From positions 1 to 12,871 of the forward strand of contig CAYLZN010000144.1 in the NCBI GenBank assembly GCA_964387935.1: 12,871 nucleotides of DNA. The letters run 5' to 3'. Under the pieces are notes generated by a model, which saw nothing but the letters and a program-made list of their open reading frames with translations, searched no databases and was not told the origin of the DNA. Source of the DNA: CAYLZN01 sp964387935 (lineage in GTDB: Bacteria > Acidobacteriota > Vicinamibacteria > Vicinamibacterales > JAFNAJ01). Positions within the stretch are counted from its first letter, which is position 1; the number at the start of each line of letters is the position of its first letter. Below are positions 6,191-12,705 of this stretch, piece by piece. Made by a program: the position numbers and the translations under genes.

Positions 6191-7057
6191 ATGCCGACTG
6201 ACGACCGCCCGGAAGAGCAGGAGCGCCGCCCCGGAACTCCCAGGCTGCTCAAGCCGCTGGAGCCGCTGATCGAGCCGCTGGAGCCCCTGATCGAGCCCCT
6301 CGAGCCCCTGCTCGACGTGCCGGAGGAGCTGGCCCGGCGGCTTGCGAGCACCTTCGCCGGCCGCTGGCTCGTGGATGCCTCCAAGCGCTGGACCCGCCGC
6401 GGCATCATCGCCACGTTCTTCGTCGGCTTCTCCCTGCCGTACTTCCGGCTCCTGAACCAGGTGAAGGTCGAGGGCGACGAGGTCCTCGGCACGCTCCCGC
6501 GCACCAACGTGATCTTTCTCGCGAACCACCAGACGTACTTCCTCGAAGCGATGGCCTTCTTCGACCTCGTCTACGTGCGTCACAGGCTTCCCCTCGAGAA
6601 TCCCGTGCTCCGCTTCTCGGCGGCCGAAGAGACGATGAAGATGAACCCGCTGACGATGATCATGAAGATGGCGGGCGGGGTGACGCTGAAGCGGCGGACG
6701 CGCGACGCGGGCCGTGATGTCAATCGCCCCGTCGATCTCGAAGGTGTGGCCCGCATCCAGGACGCGATCCGCACGGGCTGGCTGCTGCACTTCCCGTCGG
6801 GCACGACTCGCGAGGGCGCACCCATCCGTCCGGGCGTGGCACGCATCCTCCACGATGCCAGGGCGATCGCGGTGCCCGTGCGGGTGGACGGGTTCCGCCG
6901 CATGCTGCTGCTGCGCCAGGTCCCGGGCAAGGTGTTGCGCAGCGGGTCGATCACGATCCTGCCGCCGCTCGATCTCGAGGAGTTCTATCGTCAGCCGCTG
7001 ACGAAGGAGTCGGGTGCGGCGCTCATCGCCCGCCTCGAAGAGACGATCGCCGGCTAG
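6191..7057 (+). CDS. PlsC-like 1-acylglycerol-3-phosphate acyltransferase family protein
   Basis: The 288-residue product carries the PlsC/LPLAT fold motifs. Motif I is VIFLANHQTYFLEA (His113), the glycine-containing motif is FPSGTTREG (201-209), and motif IV is AIAVPVRV (225-232). Such enzymes transfer acyl chains to lysophospholipids or related acceptors at the inner membrane. Residues 71-83 (GIIATFFVGFSLP) are a hydrophobic anchor. Two motif positions differ from the textbook family. The acid after the catalytic His is Glu119 in an HX5E spacing instead of HX4D, and the usual FPEGT reads FPSGT. The N-terminal part has three copies of a seven-residue repeat, PLEPLIE (residues 22-42). The ATG at 6191 has no clear ribosome binding site, so the start is moderately sure. 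The exact substrate cannot be assigned. Confidence 0.8.
   Translation: MPTDDRPEEQERRPGTPRLLKPLEPLIEPLEPLIEPLEPLLDVPEELARRLASTFAGRWLVDASKRWTRRGIIATFFVGFSLPYFRLLNQVKVEGDEVLGTLPRTNVIFLANHQTYFLEAMAFFDLVYVRHRLPLENPVLRFSAAEETMKMNPLTMIMKMAGGVTLKRRTRDAGRDVNRPVDLEGVARIQDAIRTGWLLHFPSGTTREGAPIRPGVARILHDARAIAVPVRVDGFRRMLLLRQVPGKVLRSGSITILPPLDLEEFYRQPLTKESGAALIARLEETIAG
6254..6316 (+). repeat. Three in-frame 21-base repeats encoding PLEPLIE heptapeptides
   Basis: Three consecutive 21-base units at 6254-6274, 6275-6295 and 6296-6316 encode PLEPLIE, PLEPLIE and PLEPLLD. Differences between units are mostly synonymous third-base changes (ccg/ccc, ctg/ctc), suggesting selection for the peptide after duplication. 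The segment is proline-spaced, acidic and leucine-rich, and lies before the anchor and catalytic domain of the acyltransferase. Confidence 0.85.
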
Positions 7058-7092
7058 CGAATCCCCGGCCAGCGTGTCCGTTCCGCCGCAGG

Positions 7093-7101
7093 TGTTATGA
7101 T
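7093..7101 (+). promoter_or_regulatory. Possible extended -10 promoter (TGTTATGAT)
   Basis: TGTTATGAT fits the extended -10 pattern TGnTATnAT with five of six core bases matching TATAAT. It lies 38 bases before the GTG at 7140. It would start the two-gene unit at 7140-9420. The -35 region is poor, as is common for extended -10 promoters. Confidence 0.45.
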
Positions 7102-7139
7102 CCGGCGCCGGTGTCCCTCGGGTTCAAAGGAGAACGCGC

Positions 7140-7652
7140 GTGAAAGGAACCACCGTTGCCGTCATCGCCGCCGTCTGCGCGGTGCTGGGATTTGCGCTGG
7201 GGTTCTGGCCCCAGTATCAGCAGCGGACGGCCACGGAGTCGTTGCTCGCCGACATGACGTCACAGGCCGAGACGCTGCGCAGCCAGCTCGCCGAGAGCGC
7301 CGACCGTGTGAGGGTGAGTGATCTGCTGGCCCAGTACCTGGTGCTGAAGGACGTCGTGACCGCCAAGAACTTCGGCAAGGCGCAGGAGCTGTCCACGACG
7401 TGGTTCGACGCGATCCGGGCCGAGTCGCAGCGGACGCCGAACGCGGACTTCAGGCAGGCGCTCGATGCCGTGCTGTCGTTCCGGGACCCGGTCACCGTGG
7501 CGCTCACCAGGGGTGATCTCGGCGCCCTCGGCCAGATGAACGGCATCGAGGACGCGCTCCGCGGTGCCCTCGGGTTCCCCGCGGTGCGGATCGCGCCCGA
7601 CACGCTGGCGGCGGCGCCAACGGCGCCGATGGGTCTCGCGCCGGCGCGCTAG
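7140..7652 (+). CDS. Hypothetical protein with N-terminal membrane anchor and coiled-coil region
   Basis: I do not recognise the family. The 170-residue product starts with a single hydrophobic segment (about residues 5-23, VAVIAAVCAVLGFALGFW) after MKGTT, so it is either a membrane anchor or an uncleaved signal. A charged helical stretch at about 28-60, with regularly spaced Leu and Ala, may form a short coiled coil. The remainder is a helical domain with no cysteine pairs or catalytic-looking motif. The C-terminus (about 155-170) is Ala/Pro-rich and probably disordered. GTG at 7140 is supported by AAAGGAG at 7126-7132. The next gene begins only 31 bases downstream on the same strand, so the two are likely cotranscribed from the promoter-like sequence at 7093-7101. 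A role together with the M28-like enzyme is inference from position only. Confidence 0.7.
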   Translation: MKGTTVAVIAAVCAVLGFALGFWPQYQQRTATESLLADMTSQAETLRSQLAESADRVRVSDLLAQYLVLKDVVTAKNFGKAQELSTTWFDAIRAESQRTPNADFRQALDAVLSFRDPVTVALTRGDLGALGQMNGIEDALRGALGFPAVRIAPDTLAAAPTAPMGLAPAR

Positions 7653-7669
7653 AGGCAACCGGCTGCTGC

Positions 7670-7676
7670 GGGAGGA
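7670..7676 (+). promoter_or_regulatory. Ribosome binding site (GGGAGGA) deciding the M28-like gene start
   Basis: GGGAGGA lies seven bases before the GTG at 7684. It selects this start over a longer in-frame opening at 7564, which would overlap the upstream gene and add 40 arginine-rich residues unlike the family. Confidence 0.65.
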
Positions 7677-7683
7677 CGAGCAC

Positions 7684-9420
7684 GTGGCCACCGTGGACCT
7701 GACAACGTCGCTGCAGCAGTCAGTGGAGGTCGAGCGGCTCCATCGTGACGTGGAGGCGCTCAGCCGCATCCGGCGGGACACCGGGGGCCCCGGGGAGGAT
7801 GCCGCGGCGGACTACCTCGCCGACCAGTTGCGCAAGTCCGGCGTTCCCGTCGAGCTCCAGCGCCTGCCAGCCTTCCTCAGCTACCCGCGCGCAGCCGCCC
7901 TGCATGTCGGCGGCCCGAACGGCCCAGCCATTCCCTGTCTCACTCACTCGTTCGGCCGATCGACCCCGGCCGGGGGCGTGGTCCTGGAGCTGTGTGCCGG
8001 TCCCGCAGACGCGGTGGAGCAGGCCCGGGGGCAGGCGGTGCTGGTCGACGGCCTGTGCACGCCGGTCACGGTGCTCCGGGCGAGCCGCGCGGGGTGCGGC
8101 GCGCTCGTGTTCGCCAACGAGGACCGCGTCATCCACAACATGATCGGGACGACGATCTGGGGGACGCCGGGATTCGATCAGCAGGAGCTGCTGCCGACCA
8201 TCCCCGTCGTGTCGGTGAACCGCGACGGTGGGGCTCAGCTCCAGGCCCTCGCGGCGGGCGGCGCACCAGCGCGCGTGTGGCTGCGGACCGAGGTCGACAC
8301 CGGCTGGCAGACCTCGACGCTGCCCGAAGTGCGGATTCGCGGCTCGCAGGATCCCGATCGCTTCGTGCTCGTCGGCGGTCACTACTGCGCGTGGGACGTC
8401 GGGGCCACCGACAATGCCACCGGCAACGCCTGCCTCGTGGAACTCGCGCGTCTGTTGTGGAGCGCGCGCGCGAAACTGGCGCGTGGCGTGCGGCTGTGCT
8501 GGTGGCCCGGCCACTCGCACGGGCGCTACAGCGGATCCACGTGGTACGCGGATACCTTCTTCCGGGACCTCGACGCGGGTGGGCTGGCCTACCACAACAT
8601 CGATTCGCCAGGCGTCCGAGGCGCGACCAGGTACGTGGCCCGCCACACGACGGCCGAAGTGGAGGGCTTCTGTCGCCGGATCATCGCCGACGTGACCAGC
8701 CAGGGTGAAGCCCCGGTGCACCGGCCGGCGCGCGCGGCCGACCAGTCGTTCCTGGCCAACGGCCTGCCCTCGTTCTCGACCTGCCCCGTGCTGCCGGACG
8801 ACCACCCCGACCGTCGCCCCTGGACGGGCGGGTCGGCGGGTGCGTGGTGGTGGCACACGGAGCACGACACGCTCGACAAGGCCGATCCCGTCCAGCTCGC
8901 CCAGGACACGCGGGTCTCGCTGCACGGCATTGTCACCCTGGCCAACGCCCCGGTGCTGCCGTTCGATTACGGGCGCGTCGGCGAAGAGCTGCACCAGTTG
9001 CTGCAGGCGACCGAGCGCCAGGCCCAGGGGCACCTCGATCTCGGCGGACTCGTCGCGGCCGCCGGTGAACTCGCTGGCCGCGCCCGCCAGTTTGGGGCGT
9101 GGAGTCGTGGCGTCTCGGACGCGCAAGGCCAGGCGCGGGCCAACGACACCCTGATTCGCCTGGGCCGTGTGCTCAACCCGGTGCTCTACAGCCGCGCGGG
9201 CCGCTTCCAGCACGATCCCGCCGAATGGTCGCCCATCATGCGCGCAGGAGGCTCCGCGCTGCTGCCCGGCCTCGCCCGGGCCGTCGCGCTCCCCGACCTC
9301 GTCGGGCGCGACGAGCACGGCTTTCTCGCCGCGCAACTGACCCGCGAAGGCAATCGCGTGCGCGCCGCCATCGACGAGGCGCGCGCCCTCATCGAAGCCG
9401 CGCTGAACAAGGGACACTGA
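7684..9420 (+). CDS. M28-like aminopeptidase family protein with altered active site
   Basis: The 578-residue protein has the architecture of M28 zinc aminopeptidases. An N-terminal region is followed by a PA-like insertion (about 70-205), the catalytic domain (about 215-415) and a helical C-terminal domain (about 425-578). Visible zinc-ligand positions are His233 (GGHYCAW), Asp243 (GATDNATG), Asp307 (HNIDSPG) and His391 (WWWHTEHDTLDK). The position that normally reads GAEExGLxGS, giving the catalytic base and a metal ligand, reads instead WWPGHSHGRYSGSTWYAD (273-290), with His277-Ser278 in place of Glu-Glu. So the fold is clear but the chemistry may differ: another metal set, another substrate, or no peptidase activity. 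No signal peptide is visible, suggesting a cytoplasmic enzyme. GTG at 7684 has GGGAGGA upstream. It lies 31 bases after the small membrane protein gene, probably in one operon. Confidence 0.85.
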   Translation: MATVDLTTSLQQSVEVERLHRDVEALSRIRRDTGGPGEDAAADYLADQLRKSGVPVELQRLPAFLSYPRAAALHVGGPNGPAIPCLTHSFGRSTPAGGVVLELCAGPADAVEQARGQAVLVDGLCTPVTVLRASRAGCGALVFANEDRVIHNMIGTTIWGTPGFDQQELLPTIPVVSVNRDGGAQLQALAAGGAPARVWLRTEVDTGWQTSTLPEVRIRGSQDPDRFVLVGGHYCAWDVGATDNATGNACLVELARLLWSARAKLARGVRLCWWPGHSHGRYSGSTWYADTFFRDLDAGGLAYHNIDSPGVRGATRYVARHTTAEVEGFCRRIIADVTSQGEAPVHRPARAADQSFLANGLPSFSTCPVLPDDHPDRRPWTGGSAGAWWWHTEHDTLDKADPVQLAQDTRVSLHGIVTLANAPVLPFDYGRVGEELHQLLQATERQAQGHLDLGGLVAAAGELAGRARQFGAWSRGVSDAQGQARANDTLIRLGRVLNPVLYSRAGRFQHDPAEWSPIMRAGGSALLPGLARAVALPDLVGRDEHGFLAAQLTREGNRVRAAIDEARALIEAALNKGH

Positions 9421-9429
9421 CGGCCGTTC

Positions 9430-10089
9430 CTACGATGCCGTGGATGGTGCCGGCGGCCGCAGCACGGCGCGGACCGGGCTCGCGTCGAAGCCAGCCAGCT
9501 TGAGGGGCAGCGCGAGGAGTTCGTAGACGCCCGCCGGCACGTCCTTCAGCACGAGTCCCTCGAGGATGGCCATGTCGTGGGCCAGGAACCGCTGATGGGA
9601 CCGCAGGGCCCTGTCGCTGAACAGATCCACGCTGGGCGTGTCGATGCCCACGAGCCGGACCCGCCGGGCGTGGAGCCAGTCCACCAGGTCCGGCGCGAGG
9701 GCGGCGAAGTCCTCGTTGAAGCGTGTCGAGTCCGGGAACGTGTTCGTGGCGATCAGGACGCGCGGCTCGGTGATCTCCACGTTCGGGAAGTCGCCGGCGG
9801 TGATGCGCTGTCCGCGTGCCGCCAGTACGTGGATCACCTGGCAGGGGCCGACGTAGAGGGTCAGGTCGCGCTGATCGATCGTCGGCGCATCGGCGCCGTA
9901 GTGCGACGGGGCGTCCGCGTGCGCGCCGAGGTGCACCGTGGCGCGCAGCGTGGACAGGGTCACCGTGTCGCCAGCCTGCAGGTCGAGCAGCACCTCGCGC
10001 GTCAGGGGCGTGTCGCCCGGCCAGACTGCGAGCGCCGGGCCGATCGCTGGCGTGATGTCGATCAGACGAGACGCTGGCGTCGATGGCAT
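9430..10089 (-). CDS. kynB: Cyclase-family metal hydrolase, probable kynurenine formamidase
   Basis: The 219-residue product belongs to the cyclase (PF04199-type) superfamily. The N-terminus RLIDITPAIGPALAVWPGD resembles bacterial KynB. The metal motif HxGxHxD is His53-Leu-Gly-Ala-His57-Ala-Asp59, followed by PSHY with His63. Later landmarks are GIDTPSVD (148-155), His165 and Glu177 in ILEGL. KynB hydrolyses N-formylkynurenine to kynurenine and formate in tryptophan breakdown. The length fits KynB (about 210), but no kynA or kynU is nearby, so a related role such as isatin hydrolase or another amidase cannot be excluded. The start is uncertain: ATG 10089 fits the family length, while an in-frame ATG at 10110 adds seven residues. 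Neither has a clear ribosome binding site. It is convergent with the M28-like gene (9-base gap) and divergent from the GT39 gene. Confidence 0.8.
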   Translation of the reverse strand: MPSTPASRLIDITPAIGPALAVWPGDTPLTREVLLDLQAGDTVTLSTLRATVHLGAHADAPSHYGADAPTIDQRDLTLYVGPCQVIHVLAARGQRITAGDFPNVEITEPRVLIATNTFPDSTRFNEDFAALAPDLVDWLHARRVRLVGIDTPSVDLFSDRALRSHQRFLAHDMAILEGLVLKDVPAGVYELLALPLKLAGFDASPVRAVLRPPAPSTAS

Positions 10090-10108
10090 GCGTGAACCGG
10101 GAAAGCCC

Positions 10109-10114
10109 ATTGTA
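10109..10114 (-). promoter_or_regulatory. Possible -10 element (TACAAT) for the cyclase gene
   Basis: Read on the minus strand, TACAAT matches five of six -10 consensus bases and lies 19 bases before the ATG at 10089. If used, transcription would start after the alternative ATG at 10110, which favours the 10089 start. A -35 at the usual distance is not evident. Confidence 0.35.
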
Positions 10115-10118
10115 GCGC

Positions 10119-10127
10119 TGGTATCAT
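10119..10127 (+). promoter_or_regulatory. Possible extended -10 promoter (TGGTATCAT) for the GT39 gene
   Basis: TGGTATCAT fits the extended -10 pattern TGnTATnAT and lies 25 bases before the ATG at 10153. It is only four bases from the opposing TACAAT element, so the two divergent promoters would overlap and could compete. Confidence 0.4.
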
Positions 10128-10152
10128 CAGGACGCCTGCAACAGGGACCTTC

Positions 10153-11721
10153 ATGCTCACGCGTCACCCGCACGCGCCGCAGCCCCCGCTCGCCACACCC
10201 GCTCCGGCGCCGCCCGTGGCCTGGCACGTGGTGCTCGTTCCCGCGCTCGTGTTCGTGGGCCTCCACCTCGCGACCAACGCGGGCTATGGGATCTTCCGCG
10301 ACGAGTACTACTACCTGGCGTGTGCGAAGCGGCTCGCCTGGGGCTACGTCGATCATCCGCCGCTGTCGATCGCCGTGCTCGCGGTCTGGACGGCTGCCTT
10401 CGGGGACGGCGCGTGGTCGATCCGGGTCCTGCCCACGCTGTCCGGGGGCGCGGTCGTCGTGATTGCCGCGCTCATCGCCGCGGAGCTCGGTGGGCGTCGG
10501 AGTGCTCAGTTGCTGGCCGCCATCGCCGCGGGCACCACGGGCGTCACGGCAGTGCTCGGCGGCTTCTATTCCATGAACGCCCTCGACCTGCTGTTCTGGG
10601 CCGTCGCGTGGTGGCTGGTTGCGCGATTGCTGCGCACCGGCGAACCGCGCCTCTGGGTCTGGCTCGGGGCCACGTTGGGTCTGGGCCTGATGAACAAGGT
10701 GGGCTTGCTCCTGTTCGGGGCCTCCCTGGCTGCTGCGCTGCCGTTCACGCCAGCACGACGCTGGCTCATCACCCGCTGGCCGTGGATCGGGGGCGCGCTG
10801 GCGGCCGTCATCATTGCGCCACACGTGGTGTGGCAGACCGCGCACGGCTGGCCGACGCTCGAGTTCATCGACGCGGCGCAGCAGCACAAGATCGCCGCCA
10901 TGACCTTGCCCCAGTACGTGGGCGAGGTGATCCTGGAGCAGCACCCGCCGAACGTGCTCGTGTGGCTGGCCGGGCTGGGCTGGCTGCTGACCGCGGCGTC
11001 GGCCCGTCGATTCCGGCTCCTCGGCCTGACGGCGTTCCTGGTGCTGGCGCTCCTGGTCGTCCAGGCCAGCAAGCCCTACTACGCGGCCGGGGTGTTTCCG
11101 GTGCTCTTCGCCGCCGGCGGATGTGCCTGGGAGCGCTGGACAAGCGGTCGGCAGCGGGCCGGCTGGGCGCCCGCCGCGCTCGCGGCCCTGCTCGTCCTGA
11201 CGTGGATCCCGCTCCTCCCGATGACCTATCCGGTGCTGTCGCCTGCGCGCTACATGCGCTGGCAGCGCGCGATCGGCATCGCCCCGGCCGCGTCGGAAGC
11301 CGGCCACGCCGCGGCGGAGATGCCGCAGCACTACTCGGATCGGTTCGGGTGGGAGGAACTCGCCGTGGCGGTATCGAAGGCGTACGAGGCGCTGCCGGAG
11401 GCGGATCGCCCGTCCGCCGTGGTCATTGCCGCGAACTACGGTCAGGCGGCGGCGCTCGAGTACTGGGCGCGGCGCTACACCCTGCCGCCAGTGGTCAGCG
11501 GCCACAACAACTACTTCCTCTGGGGACCGGGCGATCGTCGCTGGGATCCCGCGCTCGTCGTGGGCTACGACGAAGAGGACGCTCGCGAGGCGTACGCCGA
11601 CGTGCAGGAGGTCGCCCGGGTCTCTGCTCCCTGGGCGCTCGAGCGGAACACCGTGCTCGTCGCGCGCGGGCTCACGCGGCCGCGGAACTCGGTGTGGCCT
11701 CTGTTGCGCCGTTTCATCTGA
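10153..11721 (+). CDS. GT39 (ArnT/PMT-like) polytopic membrane glycosyltransferase
   Basis: The 522-residue product has about eight to ten hydrophobic segments (for example 24-41, 97-110, 143-160, 168-180, 211-224, 268-281, 288-303, 309-322, 338-355). The first periplasmic loop carries the acidic motif FRDEYYYLA (Asp50-Glu51), then GYVDHPPLS (64-72). This matches the GT39/GT83 group that takes sugars from polyprenyl-phosphate donors and uses an Asp-Glu pair after the first membrane helix. NKVGLL (181-186) and SKPYY (306-310) are further hallmarks of this bacterial subgroup. A soluble C-terminal region (about 365-522) should face the periplasm. The acceptor (lipid A, protein or another glycan) cannot be told. 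ATG 10153 is supported by AGGGA at 10143-10147. The next gene on the same strand follows after 35 bases, so cotranscription is possible. Confidence 0.88.
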   Translation: MLTRHPHAPQPPLATPAPAPPVAWHVVLVPALVFVGLHLATNAGYGIFRDEYYYLACAKRLAWGYVDHPPLSIAVLAVWTAAFGDGAWSIRVLPTLSGGAVVVIAALIAAELGGRRSAQLLAAIAAGTTGVTAVLGGFYSMNALDLLFWAVAWWLVARLLRTGEPRLWVWLGATLGLGLMNKVGLLLFGASLAAALPFTPARRWLITRWPWIGGALAAVIIAPHVVWQTAHGWPTLEFIDAAQQHKIAAMTLPQYVGEVILEQHPPNVLVWLAGLGWLLTAASARRFRLLGLTAFLVLALLVVQASKPYYAAGVFPVLFAAGGCAWERWTSGRQRAGWAPAALAALLVLTWIPLLPMTYPVLSPARYMRWQRAIGIAPAASEAGHAAAEMPQHYSDRFGWEELAVAVSKAYEALPEADRPSAVVIAANYGQAAALEYWARRYTLPPVVSGHNNYFLWGPGDRRWDPALVVGYDEEDAREAYADVQEVARVSAPWALERNTVLVARGLTRPRNSVWPLLRRFI

Positions 11722-11756
11722 CGGTTCGTGCGAGGACCGTCGCAGGGAGGACGGGA

Positions 11757-12695
11757 ATGGCCATCTCTCAGCTCGCCCCACGGATGACGTCCGCAGCGCT
11801 TGGAGCCGTCGTTGCGACGGCGGTGCTGCAGGCGACGACCCTGCAGGGCCCGCCCGCCCCGCGCCGTACGCAGGTCGTCCTGCTCGGCACGGGCACACCC
11901 AACGCGGATCCCGACCGGTCCGGTCCCTCCACGGCGGTCGTCGTTGACGACGTGCCGTACATCGTCGATTTCGGTCCGGGTGTCGTGCGTCGCGCCGCCG
12001 CCGCGTTCAGGAAGGGCGTGAAGGGCCTCGAGGCGAAGCGCCTTCGTGTGGCGTTCGCGACGCACCTCCACTCCGATCACACGGCGGGACTGCCCGACCT
12101 GATCCTGACGCCCGCCGTCCTCGAGCGCAATGCGCCGTTCGATCTCTTCGGACCTCCGGGTACCGAGGCCATGGCGACGGCCGTCATGAAGGCCTGGGCC
12201 GAGGACCTGGAGGTGCGCCTGCGCGGCGGGGAGCCGTCCATGCCTGCCGGCTACGAGGTGCGCGCGCACGACGTACGTCCAGGGGTGGTCTACAAGGACG
12301 CGCGCGTGACCGTCACCGCCTTCGCCGTGAAGCACGGCACATGGCCTCACGCGTACGGCTACCGGTTCGACACGCCAGATCGTTCGGTGGTCATCTCGGG
12401 CGACTGCACGATGAGCGAGAGCATCGTCGAGCACTGCCGCGGCTGCGATGTGCTGGTGCACGAGGTCTACTCGGTTGCGGGGCTGGCGCAGCGTCCGCCG
12501 GAGTGGCAGAAGTACCACACCGCGTTTCACACGGCATCCAGCGACCTCGCGAAGATTGCCACGCGGGCGCGGCCGGGGCTGCTGGTGCTCACCCATCAGC
12601 TCGTCTGGGGGGAGACCGACGAGACGCTGCTGGCAGAGGTTCGCGCGGGCTACGCCGGCAAGGTCGTATCGGGAAGAGACCTGGACGTGTATTGA
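11757..12695 (+). CDS. Exported metallo-beta-lactamase-fold hydrolase (RNase Z-like subgroup)
   Basis: The 312-residue protein shows the fold in order: VVLLGTGTPNADPDRSGPS (40-58), a typical RNase Z-like opening, then the metal motif THLHSDH (His103, His105, Asp107, His108), then KHGTWPHAYGYRF (His193), SGDC (Asp216), His258 in FHTASSD and the last ligand His280 in VLTHQ. Two-metal hydrolysis is expected. In tRNA-processing RNase Z this core acts in the cytoplasm. Here, however, a likely signal peptide (residues 1-27, hydrophobic core about 12-27) precedes it, so a secreted hydrolase for phosphodiester, sulfate or ester bonds is more likely than tRNA maturation. The ATG at 11757 has AGGGAGG at 11744-11750. 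The gene ends 10 bases from the convergent RecQ-like gene. Confidence 0.87.
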   Translation: MAISQLAPRMTSAALGAVVATAVLQATTLQGPPAPRRTQVVLLGTGTPNADPDRSGPSTAVVVDDVPYIVDFGPGVVRRAAAAFRKGVKGLEAKRLRVAFATHLHSDHTAGLPDLILTPAVLERNAPFDLFGPPGTEAMATAVMKAWAEDLEVRLRGGEPSMPAGYEVRAHDVRPGVVYKDARVTVTAFAVKHGTWPHAYGYRFDTPDRSVVISGDCTMSESIVEHCRGCDVLVHEVYSVAGLAQRPPEWQKYHTAFHTASSDLAKIATRARPGLLVLTHQLVWGETDETLLAEVRAGYAGKVVSGRDLDVY

Positions 12696-12705
12696 CAGGC
12701 CGAAT

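Noticed and set aside
7720..9417. A 565-codon open frame on the minus strand opposite the M28-like gene.
   Set aside because: It mirrors the coding frame, has no recognisable domain and no ribosome binding site worth noting. The plus-strand gene has metal-ligand motifs.
9421..9429. A shared bidirectional terminator at the convergent end of the M28-like and cyclase genes.
   Set aside because: The gap is nine bases and no hairpin with a T-run is visible there.
11720..11741. A hairpin GACGGT / ACCGTC with a 10-base loop after the GT39 gene, as a terminator.
   Set aside because: The stem is only six pairs and no T-run follows. It lies just before the ribosome binding site of the next gene, so an intrinsic terminator is not supported.
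10090..11898. A long minus-strand extension of the cyclase frame through the GT39 gene.
   Set aside because: Homology to KynB begins only at about 10089-10060. The extension is low-complexity antisense sequence over a well-supported membrane enzyme.
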